From the NCBI RefSeq assembly GCF_017313085.1, contig NZ_JAFLNF010000001.1, positions 310,001 through 374,000 on the forward strand: 64,000 nt of DNA. Direction: 5' to 3'. Under the pieces are notes generated by a model. It was not told the origin of the DNA, made no database searches, and saw only the letters and a list, made by a program, of their open reading frames with translations. The stretch comes from Roseibium limicola. Its GTDB lineage: Bacteria; Pseudomonadota; Alphaproteobacteria; Rhizobiales; Stappiaceae. Each line of letters starts with the position of its first letter. Position 1 is the stretch's first letter. A program made the translations under genes and the position numbers. This document shows positions 34,431 to 43,513 of this stretch, one piece after another.

Positions 34431-36602
34431 TCAGATTGACCCGACCGTCTTCAGCTTGACCCGCGGATGCACTTCCGACTGGCTCATCACCGTGGTGTGG
34501 GCGCGGAACCGCTCGACGATCGACCGTACGAAGGGCCGGGTCTGCGGCGACGTCAAAAGCACAGGAACCTCGCCCTTCTGAGCGGCGGATTCAAATCCGT
34601 CGCGGACTTTCGTGACAAACTCCTGCAGCTTGCTAGGCTGCATCGCGAGCTGCTTGTCATCGCCTTCCCCGACAATCGATTCCAGGAATGCCTGCTCCCA
34701 TTGCGGTGACAAGGCGATCAACGGCAGATAGCCACCCGGTGCGAGATTGGCGGCGCAAATCTGACGCCCCAGTCGCGAACGAACATGCTCGGCAATCGTA
34801 TTGGTGTTGCGGGTAAAGCCGGACGCCTCCGAAACACCCTCCAGGATGGTTCCGAGATCGCGCACGGAAACCCGTTCAGCAAGCAGCGTTTGCAAGACGC
34901 GCTGTATCCCGGAAACGGAAATTTGCGACGGAATAAGATCGTCGACCAGCTTGGCTTGCTCACCCTCCAGTTCCTTCAGCAACTTCTGAACATCGCCGTA
35001 TGTCAGGAGCTCAGATACATTTGCCTTGATCGTTTCGGTCAGGTGGGTCGATAGAACCGTCGCCGGGTCCACCACCGTGTAGCCGCGCAGGGATGCATCT
35101 TCGCGATACTGGGCATCCACCCAGGTCGCGGGCAAGCCAAAGGTCGGCTCAGTCGTATGCGTGCCCGGCAGTTTGACCTGCCCGCCCGCCGGATCCATCA
35201 CCATGAAGTGGTTCGGGTAGAGGATCCCCTTACCGGCTTCGACTTCCTTGACCTTGATGATGTAATCGTTGGCACCAAGCTGAATGTTATCGAGGATGCG
35301 CACTGGCGGCATGATAACACCCATATCTCCGGCAATCTGGCGCCGCAACGCCTTGATCTGCTCGGTGAGCTGATCGCCGCCGCTCGGATCCTTGCCGTTG
35401 ATCAACGGTAGAAGCGCGTAGCCCAGCTCAATGCGCAATTCATCCATTTTCAGCGCATCGGTGATAGGCGGTTCGGACGGCGGTTTCGGCGCATCCTTAA
35501 CCGCTTGCTTCTGTGCAACGACTGCAGCCTCGCCCTGCTTGCGATCATCAGCCCGATAAGCAAGCCAACCGGCGATTCCGGCCAGACCGAGAAACGGAAC
35601 CATCGGAATACCAGGCAGGAACGACAGGACCACCATGACGGCCGAAGACATGCCCAGTGCTTTGGGGTAGCCGGTAAACTGGGCAGCCAGGGCTTTGTCA
35701 GCAGCCCCTTGAACACCAGCCTTCGACACAAGAATACCGGCGGCCGTGGAGACAATCAGCGCAGGGATCTGGGAGACCAGACCATCCCCGATGGTCAGCA
35801 AAGTGTAATTGTTGGCGGCTTCCATGAAGCTGAGCTCCATCTGCGCCACGCCGATAATGATACCCGCAAGGATGTTGATGAAGGTGATCAGCAGCCCGGC
35901 GATCGCATCGCCCCGAACGAACTTCGACGCACCATCCATGGCCCCGAAGAAGGCACTTTCGCCTTCAAGCTCCTTGCGTCGTGCTCGCGCCGTGTCCTCG
36001 TCGATCAGTCCGGCCGACAGATCGGCATCAATCGCCATCTGCTTGCCCGGCATTGCATCAAGCGTAAATCGGGCTGCGACCTCCGCAATACGGCCAGAAC
36101 CTTTTGTAATAACAATGAAATTCACGATCACAAGGATGGCGAAAACGATAATTCCAATGACAAAGTTGCCCCCCATCACCAGATTTCCGAAGGACTGAAT
36201 GACATTGCCGGCGGCGGCAGTCCCCTCATGCCCGCGTGACAGGATCAGCCGGGTCGAGGAGATGTTCAGCCCCAACCGCAACATGGTGGAAATCAGCAAG
36301 ACCGTCGGAAAGGACGAGAACTCCAGAGGTTTCTGGATGAACAGTCCGGTCATCAGGATCAACACCGAGAAGATGATCGAGAACGCCAGAAAAACGTCCA
36401 GAAGCACTGCCGGCATCGGCAGGATCATGAGGGTCAGAATGACCAGAACGCCGACGGCAAGCCCCGTATCGCCCCGCCGCAGCGAGTCGAGCAGACTTTG
36501 GAACGTCGGCTTGGTGCTACTCCCAGCCGCAGATGCGCCTGCCCCCCCTACGGGAACGGGAACGCCACCTGTTTCCGAATTATCGACTGCCGTATCCGCC
36601 AT
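34431..36602 (-). CDS. flhA: flagellar biosynthesis protein FlhA
   Basis: A 723-residue export-gate component of the flagellar type III secretion apparatus. The N-terminal half has eight membrane helices starting near residue 45 (VGVLVILTLMILPMP, LDVFLAFSIIFSVLIL), the FHIPEP-region signature appears as VTKGSGRIAEVAARFTLDAMPGKQMAID, and the C-terminal half is the cytosolic FlhA-C nonamer domain (ELRIELGYALLPLIN ... PSQISVSGIQRVLQTLL). It is the last gene of the fliF operon, 28 bases after flbD. Confidence 0.96.
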   Translation of the reverse strand: MADTAVDNSETGGVPVPVGGAGASAAGSSTKPTFQSLLDSLRRGDTGLAVGVLVILTLMILPMPAVLLDVFLAFSIIFSVLILMTGLFIQKPLEFSSFPTVLLISTMLRLGLNISSTRLILSRGHEGTAAAGNVIQSFGNLVMGGNFVIGIIVFAILVIVNFIVITKGSGRIAEVAARFTLDAMPGKQMAIDADLSAGLIDEDTARARRKELEGESAFFGAMDGASKFVRGDAIAGLLITFINILAGIIIGVAQMELSFMEAANNYTLLTIGDGLVSQIPALIVSTAAGILVSKAGVQGAADKALAAQFTGYPKALGMSSAVMVVLSFLPGIPMVPFLGLAGIAGWLAYRADDRKQGEAAVVAQKQAVKDAPKPPSEPPITDALKMDELRIELGYALLPLINGKDPSGGDQLTEQIKALRRQIAGDMGVIMPPVRILDNIQLGANDYIIKVKEVEAGKGILYPNHFMVMDPAGGQVKLPGTHTTEPTFGLPATWVDAQYREDASLRGYTVVDPATVLSTHLTETIKANVSELLTYGDVQKLLKELEGEQAKLVDDLIPSQISVSGIQRVLQTLLAERVSVRDLGTILEGVSEASGFTRNTNTIAEHVRSRLGRQICAANLAPGGYLPLIALSPQWEQAFLESIVGEGDDKQLAMQPSKLQEFVTKVRDGFESAAQKGEVPVLLTSPQTRPFVRSIVERFRAHTTVMSQSEVHPRVKLKTVGSI

Positions 36603-36630
36603 AATTGACCTTCAAGACCTAACTCACGGC

Positions 36631-37986
36631 TTAAGCCGAGCGCACTTCACCCGGACCAGGCACGACAACACCCTCGTCCGTATACTGGTTCAGCTTGTTG
36701 CGTAGCGTGCGAATGGAGATACCAAGGATCTTGGCCGCGTGCGTCCGATTTCCCAGGCAGTGATCAAGCGTGTCGAGAATGAGATCCTGCTCAACATCCG
36801 CCACAGTACGCCCGACGAAGGCGCGCGTTACTGCTTCAGCTGCAGCAGCGGCACGTTCAGCAGGCCCCTTGCCTGACGTAATAGGCGACCCATCCGGCAT
36901 CAGGATGGCTTCCACCCCGATCTCATCTCCCTGTGCCAGCAGCACAGCCCGGTGCATGGTGTTTTCCAGCTCCCGCACATTGCCAGGCCAAGGATTGACA
37001 GTAAGCGCTTGCCGCGCAGCCACCGAGAGCATTCGAGAGGCCATGCCATTGGCCTCAGAATAATGCTCGATAAAGAAACTCGCGAGCTCAAGAATGTCTG
37101 CCGGGCGTTCCCGCAGAGGCGGCAGCTTCAAATTGACCACGTTAAGGCGGAAGAGCAGATCCTCCCGGAAATGTCCCTGTCGGACACTTTCGGCCAGATC
37201 CCGGTTGGAGGTCGCCAGAATACGGATATTCACCGGAACGGGACGAGAGCCTCCGACCCGGTCGATCACCCGCTCCTGAATGGCCCGCAGAAGCTTGGCC
37301 TGCAGGCGCACTTCCATTTCCGAAATTTCGTCCAACAGCAACGTGCCGCCGTCCGCTTCCTCGAACTTGCCGATACGGCGGGCAACAGCGCCAGTGAACG
37401 CGCCTTTCTCGTGACCAAAAAGCTCTGACTCCAGCAGGTGCTCGGGGATCGCGGCGCAATTGATGGAAATGAACGGCTTGTTGGCCCGGCTGGAACTCCG
37501 ATGCACGTGCCGTGCAATCACTTCCTTACCGGTTCCCGATTCACCGGTAATCAGAACACTGGCATCGGACGGCGCCACCTGCTCCGCCAGTTTGACGACT
37601 GCCGCCATGGAATCATCACGGTAGATCAGATCTCCGCGTTCCAGAGCTACCGCAGACAGAACCGCCGCGATCAGCTCAGGATCAGGCGGAAGCGGAATAT
37701 ATTCTTTTGCACCGGCACGAATGGCTGCAACGGCGGCCTGCGCGTCGGCCTCCACCCCGCAGGCCACGATGGGTACATGTATCCGTTCGCTCTGCAACTG
37801 ATCGAGGAAAGCACTGATGTCCAGGGAGACATCAACCATAACCAGGTCCGCACCCCGACCGGAGCGCAACACCTTCATCCCACCTTCGATATCCTCCGCG
37901 TGAGTTACCTGCGCGCCGCGCTGCATGGCAATTTTGGAGGCGGTGATTAGCTGTCCGCCGAGAGAACCAACAATCAAGAGTCTCAT
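36631..37986 (-). CDS. flbD: sigma-54-dependent flagellar regulator FlbD
   Basis: A 451-residue NtrC-type activator. Residues 1-120 are a receiver-like domain that lacks the acidic pair at its start ([11 protein letters not shown]) though VMVDVSLD keeps an Asp; residues 130-370 form the AAA+ domain with GESGTGKE (Walker A), [13 protein letters not shown] (sigma-54 contact loop), [12 protein letters not shown] (Walker B); the C-terminus ends in a Fis-type helix-turn-helix ([20 protein letters not shown]). The degenerate receiver and location beside fliN match Caulobacter FlbD, which is controlled by FliX rather than by phosphorylation. It would activate late flagellar genes. Confidence 0.93.
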   Translation of the reverse strand: MRLLIVGSLGGQLITASKIAMQRGAQVTHAEDIEGGMKVLRSGRGADLVMVDVSLDISAFLDQLQSERIHVPIVACGVEADAQAAVAAIRAGAKEYIPLPPDPELIAAVLSAVALERGDLIYRDDSMAAVVKLAEQVAPSDASVLITGESGTGKEVIARHVHRSSSRANKPFISINCAAIPEHLLESELFGHEKGAFTGAVARRIGKFEEADGGTLLLDEISEMEVRLQAKLLRAIQERVIDRVGGSRPVPVNIRILATSNRDLAESVRQGHFREDLLFRLNVVNLKLPPLRERPADILELASFFIEHYSEANGMASRMLSVAARQALTVNPWPGNVRELENTMHRAVLLAQGDEIGVEAILMPDGSPITSGKGPAERAAAAAEAVTRAFVGRTVADVEQDLILDTLDHCLGNRTHAAKILGISIRTLRNKLNQYTDEGVVVPGPGEVRSA

Positions 37987-38003
37987 GGCCGTGTCCTACT
38001 TTC

Positions 38004-38342
38004 CTAGCGATCCGTCTTGATGATTTCCGTCATGGTCACCCCAAGCTTGTCCTCTACCAGGACAACCTCCCCACGGGCGACCAGACGGTCATTCACATAT
38101 ATATCAATGGCTTCGCCGACTTTTCGGTCGAGTTCCAGAACCGTGCCCGAGGCCAGTTTCAACAGATCGGATACATGCATTTTTGAATGGCCGAGAATGG
38201 CGGAGATCCGCACCGGCACATCGAAGACAGCCTCAAGATCTGCCGCAGACTGAGCCACATGCTGTTCGTCCTGTTCGCTCGCATGGCCCGGCGCCTCGAG
38301 TTCATCGAGAGGAATACCACCGCGTCCCTTTTCTTCACTCAT
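38004..38342 (-). CDS. fliN: flagellar motor switch protein FliN
   Basis: 112 residues: a short acidic N-terminus and the SpoA domain LEAVFDVPVRISAILGHSKMHVSDLLKLASGTVLELDRKVGEAIDIYVNDRLVARGEVVLVEDKLGV, which builds the C-ring. Its ATG overlaps the stop of the FliH gene by 4 bases and it ends 17 bases before flbD. Confidence 0.95.
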   Translation of the reverse strand: MSEEKGRGGIPLDELEAPGHASEQDEQHVAQSAADLEAVFDVPVRISAILGHSKMHVSDLLKLASGTVLELDRKVGEAIDIYVNDRLVARGEVVLVEDKLGVTMTEIIKTDR

Positions 38343-39052
38343 TGTGCCTTATCCTCTTTGTCGGCACCGGCAGGCTCTGTGGCCGGGCGGGTCTGCGCGC
38401 GTCCCTGAGAACGGGCCTGCAGATATCCGCGAATACTGGTATCGATCTGTTTTTCCAAAGCCTTTCGGTCCCGCAGGATACCGCCTTCAGCCCATTCAAT
38501 CCGGCAATCTCCGCGGGCGATTTCCGCCTCGCCCAGGATCACCAGTTTACCCTCGAAGCCCTTCTCCAGAACGATCGGATCGACCTTCGCCTTCAAGGGG
38601 TCCACATCCTGAGGCGCCACACGCACCACCAGATGCGGCGCCCGCCGCAAAGGACCCAGACACTCAGAGAACAGGGCGACAGTTTCAGCCAGAGGCTGCC
38701 GGGCCAACAGATGCGCACACAACCGCCGAGCAACCAGGAAAGCCAGACTGATGGCATCATTTTCCTGGGCATCCATTTGGGTCTGTGCGTCCGACAAGAT
38801 CTGCTCGCTCATGGCAACGAGCTCATGCACTGCTTCTGTCAGCCGCAGTTCCTGCGAGCTGCCAAGCTCCTTGGCAGCAGCAGCCCGCCCGTCTTCAAAG
38901 GCAATCTTCTTTGCGGTTGCCAGCGCCGCCTTGTGATCGGCAACCGACATCATGGGAATTTCCGGCTCCATCGGCACCTCGACTTCCGGTACATCCGGTT
39001 CAGTGAAGTCCGTATCAAACAGGAATTTGGATGGACTTGTCATATGCCCCAT
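38339..39052 (-). CDS. fliH: FliH/FlbE-like flagellar export regulator
   Basis: About 237 residues. An acidic N-terminus (EPDVPEVEVPMEPEIP), a long helical region (KKIAFEDGRAAAAKELG ... DAQTQMDAQENDAISLAFLVARRLCAHLLA) and a C-terminal domain with LVVRVAPQDVDPLKAKV and GDCRIEWAEGGI follow the FliH plan; in Caulobacter the equivalent is called FlbE. It would regulate the FliI ATPase in flagellar export. The start is ambiguous (39052 or 39043; 39082 would overlap fliG). Divergent sequence is usual for this family. Confidence 0.8.
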   Translation of the reverse strand: MGHMTSPSKFLFDTDFTEPDVPEVEVPMEPEIPMMSVADHKAALATAKKIAFEDGRAAAAKELGSSQELRLTEAVHELVAMSEQILSDAQTQMDAQENDAISLAFLVARRLCAHLLARQPLAETVALFSECLGPLRRAPHLVVRVAPQDVDPLKAKVDPIVLEKGFEGKLVILGEAEIARGDCRIEWAEGGILRDRKALEKQIDTSIRGYLQARSQGRAQTRPATEPAGADKEDKAQ

Positions 39053-39078
39053 GGAGTTTGCTCTAAGGTCTTGCCACA

Positions 39079-40128
39079 TCAATAGATGATCTCGTCATCG
39101 CCCTTGGACTTGGTGATCATGATTTCACCCTTGGCCGCCAGGTCCTTGGCCATATTTACCATTCCGGTTTGCGCATCATCCACATCGCGCAGTCGTACCG
39201 GCCCCAATGCATCCATGTCATCCTGCAGCATCTTTGCCGCACGCGATGACATGTTGCCGAAGAAAAACTCGCGCGCAGCATCTGTCGAGCCCTTGAGCGC
39301 GATCGCAAGGCGATCCTTCTCCACGCTCCGCAGAAGGGTCTGACAGCTGGCTGCATCAAGCTTCAACAGATCGTCGAAGGTGAACATCAGTGTCTTGATG
39401 CGATCAGCGGCTTCGCGATTGTCTTCTTCCAGTGCAGCCAGGAACCGTGCTTCGGTCTGACGGTCAAAGTTATTGAAGATATCAGCCATCATCTCATGGC
39501 TGTCGCGGCGCGACGTGTTTGTCAGGTTCGACATGAATTCAACACGCAGGGTCTGCTCGACTTTCTCCAGAACTTCCTTCTGTACCGCATCCATCCGAAG
39601 CATGCGGCTCACTACTTCCAGCGCCAGTTCTTCCGGCAAGATACCCAAAACCTTGGCGGCGTGATTGGAATCGATTTTGGACAAAACCACGGCCACCGTC
39701 TGCGGATACTCGTTCTTCAAGTAGTTAGCGAGAACGTTCTCCTGCACGTTCGACAGCTTTTCCCACATGTTGCGGCCCGCAGGACCGCGGATCTCTTCCA
39801 TGATGATCGCAACGCGGTCACCGGGAAGGAAATTGGTCAGCAGGCGTTCAGTCGCATCCACATTCCCGGTCAAAGAACCGCGAGACGAAATCTTGCGAAC
39901 GAAATCAACAAACAGTCCCTCGAGCATGCCTGGCGTAACCGGCCCAAGATTGGCCATAGCGGTCGAGACCTGCCGAACTTCAATTTCATCCAGCCGTTCC
40001 CAGATCGCCTTCCCATGCTCTTCACCCAACGCAAGCAGCAGAACGGCGGCCCGTTCTGCTCCCTTAAGCTCGCGCTCTTGACCGTTCTCCTGAACGCTCA
40101 GTTGTGTCTGTAGTTTGTCTGCCGCCAT
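39079..40128 (-). CDS. fliG: flagellar motor switch protein FliG
   Basis: A 349-residue C-ring rotor protein that contacts MotA. The N-terminal [22 protein letters not shown], the middle HPQ/EHPQ-like region ([28 protein letters not shown]) and the C-terminal charged segment ([30 protein letters not shown]) all match FliG. It follows fliF by 3 bases. Confidence 0.95.
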   Translation of the reverse strand: MAADKLQTQLSVQENGQERELKGAERAAVLLLALGEEHGKAIWERLDEIEVRQVSTAMANLGPVTPGMLEGLFVDFVRKISSRGSLTGNVDATERLLTNFLPGDRVAIIMEEIRGPAGRNMWEKLSNVQENVLANYLKNEYPQTVAVVLSKIDSNHAAKVLGILPEELALEVVSRMLRMDAVQKEVLEKVEQTLRVEFMSNLTNTSRRDSHEMMADIFNNFDRQTEARFLAALEEDNREAADRIKTLMFTFDDLLKLDAASCQTLLRSVEKDRLAIALKGSTDAAREFFFGNMSSRAAKMLQDDMDALGPVRLRDVDDAQTGMVNMAKDLAAKGEIMITKSKGDDEIIY

Positions 40129-40131
40129 GTC

Positions 40132-41748
40132 TTACGCTGCCTCGTCCAGCCAACCGCGGACAATCGTCGCGGCTTCGGTCGGATGGTCATTGATCATTGC
40201 CCCGACTTTCGAGATTGAGCTCGCCTGCATCGCCCCTGCGGCTTTCGCCTCTTCAAGCCATTCGATATGGATCTCGTCTTCTACATCGTCAGCATCGACC
40301 GAGGCTTCGCTATCGGCGATCAGGGTCCCATCCGGACCAATCACGAGTTCCTGTGCCACCTGTTCTTCAGGCGTCACGATCCGGCGAAGGAGCGGGCGAA
40401 CCACGAAGAACAGCAGCAGGACCGAGATCAGAAGCAACACGCCCAATTCAGCGAAGCGCATGATATCGGCACGGGTAAACTCGAACAGCCCATTGCCCTG
40501 AACATCCAGTTCTGGCTGCGGAGCTGTTGCGAACTGGAGGTTTACGACTTCCACCACGTCACCGCGGGTCTCATCGAAGCCGACAGCCGAGCGAACCAGG
40601 AGCGCGATTCGATCCAATGCTTCCTGCGCACGAGGAGTGTATATCATATCCCCATCCTCATTGGGGACATAGGTACCATCCACCAGCACCGCCACTGACA
40701 AGCGCTTGACGGCTCCGGCTTCAATAATCTGGGTGCGGGTAGCACGAGAGATTTCGTAGTTCACGACTTCTTCGGTCAGGCTGCTGTCATCACGATCACC
40801 TTGACCGGGGTTGTTCTGCTGCGCGTTCGGCAGCTGGTTTCCAACGGTAACTTCATCCTGATTGTCAATGCTTGAGGTAACCTCTTCCTTCGACTGGGTC
40901 GACCGCACGACCTGCCCATCAGGATCAAAGGTTTCCGTGGTTTCCGTGATCTTGTTGTGGTCCAGATCAGCAGCAACACGAACACGAGCACGGCCCGGAC
41001 CAACGATGCTGTTGAGGATTTCCTCAACCTGGTTGCGCAGACGGCTCTCGATAGCAACTTCACGCGCCTGCATGGAGGCGGAGATCACGCCTTCTTCGCC
41101 AGCATCTGATCCTGAAGCCAGCAACCGGCCGCTTTCGTCGACAATTGAAACATGATCCGGCGTAAGGCCATCCACTGCAGCAGCCACAAGATGCTGGACA
41201 GAACGAATTTCACCCTCGCCAAGCGCCCCGCGCACATTCAGCACGATCGAGGCTGACGGCGGACGCTGGTCTCTCTGAAACAACTGGCGTTCGGGAATGA
41301 CGAGATGCACACGGGCAGAGCGAATGCGCGAGATCGAGGAAATCGTACGAGCCAGCTCCCCTTCCATTGCGCGCAGCTTGTTGATGTTCTGAACGAAGCT
41401 GGTAGCACCCAGCGTATCAGAACGGTCAAAGATCTCGTAACCGATGGAGCCGCCGGTCGGCAGACCTTCCTCAGCAAGCCGCATTCTCAATCGGGCGACC
41501 TGATCACTCGGAACCAGAACAGCTGCACCGTCATTGCGCAATTCATACTGGACACCCAGAGATTCCAGCTGGTTCACGATTGCCCCGGAATCCTCCAGGG
41601 TCAATTCGCTGTAGAGCTGCGTCATCTGCGGCGCGGTTACTCGGAAGATAATGAAGGCAAAGGCCCCAACGAGGATTGCCGCCACAGCACCCATGGCCGC
41701 TATCCGCGTTGGTCCCATGGTCTTGATGAATTCGATTAGCCCGTTCAC
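40132..41748 (-). CDS. fliF: flagellar MS-ring protein FliF
   Basis: 538 residues from the GTG at 41748 (NGLIEFIKTMGPTRIAAMG), the usual family N-terminus; the open frame runs 20 codons further upstream. Two membrane helices (near residues 15-35 and 425-445) flank the periplasmic ring-building region (MRLAEEGLPTGGSIGYEIFD, RTISSISRIRSARVHLVIPER). The C-terminal tail EAATIVRGWLDE is the FliG-binding motif. It leads the fliF-fliG-fliH-fliN-flbD-flhA operon and has two overlapping CtrA-type boxes about 96 bases upstream. Confidence 0.93.
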   Translation of the reverse strand: MNGLIEFIKTMGPTRIAAMGAVAAILVGAFAFIIFRVTAPQMTQLYSELTLEDSGAIVNQLESLGVQYELRNDGAAVLVPSDQVARLRMRLAEEGLPTGGSIGYEIFDRSDTLGATSFVQNINKLRAMEGELARTISSISRIRSARVHLVIPERQLFQRDQRPPSASIVLNVRGALGEGEIRSVQHLVAAAVDGLTPDHVSIVDESGRLLASGSDAGEEGVISASMQAREVAIESRLRNQVEEILNSIVGPGRARVRVAADLDHNKITETTETFDPDGQVVRSTQSKEEVTSSIDNQDEVTVGNQLPNAQQNNPGQGDRDDSSLTEEVVNYEISRATRTQIIEAGAVKRLSVAVLVDGTYVPNEDGDMIYTPRAQEALDRIALLVRSAVGFDETRGDVVEVVNLQFATAPQPELDVQGNGLFEFTRADIMRFAELGVLLLISVLLLFFVVRPLLRRIVTPEEQVAQELVIGPDGTLIADSEASVDADDVEDEIHIEWLEEAKAAGAMQASSISKVGAMINDHPTEAATIVRGWLDEAA

Positions 41749-42061
41749 GAGTGCCCGCTCATTTTTGCCCCTGGTTCCGGCACGGTCTTCGAAAAGCCGT
41801 AGAACCAAATTTAGTCACTGGGCAAAATTTGCCGCCCTGAGGGTTAACAAGTGGTTAATGACTTATTAACAATCTGGTGGATACCGCTGAATTCCGCCAT
41901 TCTTGGCAATGCAAATTGCAACGAAGGTGGGGAAAAGCTGCCCAAGACGTTAACCCTTTAAGCACGATATGTGAGTCACCACGGAACCGCACCCGGCGTT
42001 ATTGCGTTAACCCCAGCCAATTTGACTCGGTTGAAGGCGCCAGCGGGCGCAAGAGCCTTCC
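41749..42061 (-). promoter_or_regulatory. fliF promoter region
   Basis: About 310 bases between the sciP terminator and fliF, without a gene. It is rich in TTAA words; besides the triple box at 41844-41869 there are TTAACC words near 41949 and 42006. It should hold the main promoter of the six-gene flagellar operon. Confidence 0.7.
41844..41869 (-). promoter_or_regulatory. duplicated CtrA binding site (TTAA-N7-TTAA-N7-TTAA)
   Basis: TTAA at 41844, 41855 and 41866; the gaps are exactly 7 bases both times (CAAGTGG and TGACTTA). TTAA-N7-TTAA is the CtrA consensus in alphaproteobacteria. It stands upstream of fliF, a known class II flagellar target of CtrA in Caulobacter. Confidence 0.75.
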
Positions 42062-42094
42062 AAAAACGAAAAAGGGGCGGCTACCAGCCACCCC
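42062..42094 (-). terminator. rho-independent terminator of sciP
   Basis: On the minus strand a stem GGGGTGGCT/AGCCGCCCC (one G-U pair) with a 3-base loop, followed by TTTTTCGTTTTT. It lies 50 bases after the sciP stop and isolates sciP from fliF. Confidence 0.88.
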
Positions 42095-42143
42095 AGCCCG
42101 GATTACCGGTCTGATCAAGATAATCAGTAAAGCATTTCAGGCA

Positions 42144-42419
42144 TCAGTTACGATACTGTTGAACCCGAGTTGCTCGCAGACCTGCAAGTCCGTGCTTCTC
42201 AATAGAACTCTGCCACGAGAGGAATTCTTCAACGGTCAACGTATAACGCTGACACGCCTCCTCCAGGGACAAGAGACCCCCTCGAACCGCTGCAACGACT
42301 TCCGCCTTTCGGCGAATGACCCACCGCTTCGTAGAAGTCGGCGGCAGATCGGCAATCGTTAAAGGGCTCCCATCGGGGCCGATGACATATTTAACGCGCG
42401 AACGAATTTGTTCGGTCAT
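42144..42419 (-). CDS. sciP: CtrA inhibitor SciP (DUF1153)
   Basis: 91 residues. The segment KYVIGPDGSPLTIADLPP, then TKRWVIRRKAEVVAAVRGGLLSLEEACQRYTLTVEEFLSW, is the DUF1153 fold with a helix-turn-helix. In Caulobacter SciP binds DNA-bound CtrA and blocks transcription, and restricts flagellar gene expression to the right cell-cycle phase. Here it lies directly upstream of fliF and its duplicated CtrA site. GAGAG precedes the ATG. It has its own terminator. Confidence 0.93.
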   Translation of the reverse strand: MTEQIRSRVKYVIGPDGSPLTIADLPPTSTKRWVIRRKAEVVAAVRGGLLSLEEACQRYTLTVEEFLSWQSSIEKHGLAGLRATRVQQYRN

Positions 42420-42708
42420 TGTACTCTCACACTAACCATGACCAAGGCTGATTTTGAGAGTACTGGTACCTGCTTAAAATTTAACTAAGCCACTAGTGAC
42501 GTTACATTAACTATAAAAGCCCTTGAATCTGAATTCAAATTAAGAAAATGCGACGTGAATACTGACAATTTGCAAAAGTTTTCTCAATTTCCATTAACCA
42601 TCTGCGATATCCGAGGCAAAATGCGAATTTGAGACAGGAGAACACTCACGTGCTTCCCATCCTCACCCGGAAATACGGGTAATCGCCTTATTTTTATCGC
42701 TTTTTCGC
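42420..42708. promoter_or_regulatory. AT-rich region upstream of sciP
   Basis: About 290 bases of unusually AT-rich sequence downstream of flgD and upstream of sciP. It has the small inverted repeat GCTTA/TAAGC around 42473-42491 and several TTAA words (42474, 42481, about 42507 and 42546), with spacings that are not exactly 7. It probably holds the sciP promoter and CtrA half-sites. Confidence 0.5.
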
Positions 42709-43368
42709 TCAGGAAGGGGTTCGGACTGACGTTACAGAGGTAACAGGCACCTCAACATCGCCGATTTTCAACGATGCCGACGTCTCCCCCATGTTGACCT
42801 TGTCGACCACACCGGTGATCTCCGTGGTCACTCGCTCAGCGTTCCCGGCAGCATCAAACACTTCAAAGGAAAGCGTATAGGCCCCTTCAGGCGCAGTTCC
42901 GCCGCCGTTGGTTGTGCCATTCCACGCCCAGGAGCCTTTTCCGGCAGTCAGTGAGACATCTTCGCCATAAACAACGGCACCTAGCGCGTTGCGCACTTCC
43001 ACACGCCCACCTGCCCCTTCCTGGACTGAGTACTGCCAATTGGCATTGCCATCGCGCAGCATGGTCGTCGCGCCGGACGCAGTTACCTCCTCGCCCAGAT
43101 AGCTAACGTAGGACGATGCCCGGCTGCTCTCAAAGCTGGCGAGCAAATCCTCCAGGTACGAATTCGTTTGGATAGACTGTTCAACTGCAGAATATTGCAC
43201 CAGCTGGTTGGTGTATTCAGCTGAGTCCAAGGGATCCAGAGGGTCCTGATGGGTCACCTGCGTGGTCAGAAGAGACAAAAACAACTCATAGTTTGCCGTC
43301 AGACCCGTTGTGGCCGCATTTGGCTTACTGGCGGAGTTCGTCGAAGAGGTCGCTGTTACTTCAGTCAT
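42709..43368 (-). CDS. flgD: flagellar hook capping protein FlgD
   Basis: 219 residues. NYELFLSLLTTQVTHQDPLDPLDSAEYTNQLVQYSAVEQ is the conserved N-terminal FlgD segment that targets export and hook capping; the C-terminal half contains a FlgD Ig-like/Tudor region (WAWNGTTNGGGTAPEGAYTLSFEVFDAAGN). The ATG at 43368 follows GGAG; a TTG three codons upstream is less likely. It is downstream of fliK, the usual pairing of hook-length control with hook cap. Confidence 0.93.
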   Translation of the reverse strand: MTEVTATSSTNSASKPNAATTGLTANYELFLSLLTTQVTHQDPLDPLDSAEYTNQLVQYSAVEQSIQTNSYLEDLLASFESSRASSYVSYLGEEVTASGATTMLRDGNANWQYSVQEGAGGRVEVRNALGAVVYGEDVSLTAGKGSWAWNGTTNGGGTAPEGAYTLSFEVFDAAGNAERVTTEITGVVDKVNMGETSASLKIGDVEVPVTSVTSVRTPS

Positions 43369-43486
43369 TTTACTCAAGGCTCCTTAATCGCCCTAAATTG
43401 CTGCCGGCTGATGCCGGTCCAGCCCCGCTTCTGGTGACGTCCCCGCCCGAATTCCCCAAATTCCAGAATTTATACATTCACTGACA

Positions 43487-43507
43487 TGCGGCACTGCGTC
43501 GTGCCGC
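43487..43507 (-). repeat. hairpin between fliK and flgD
   Basis: Perfect 7-base arms GCGGCAC/GTGCCGC around a 6-base loop just after the fliK stop. There is no T run; it may set the relative levels of fliK and flgD message. Confidence 0.5.
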
Positions 43508-43513
43508 TGCGCA

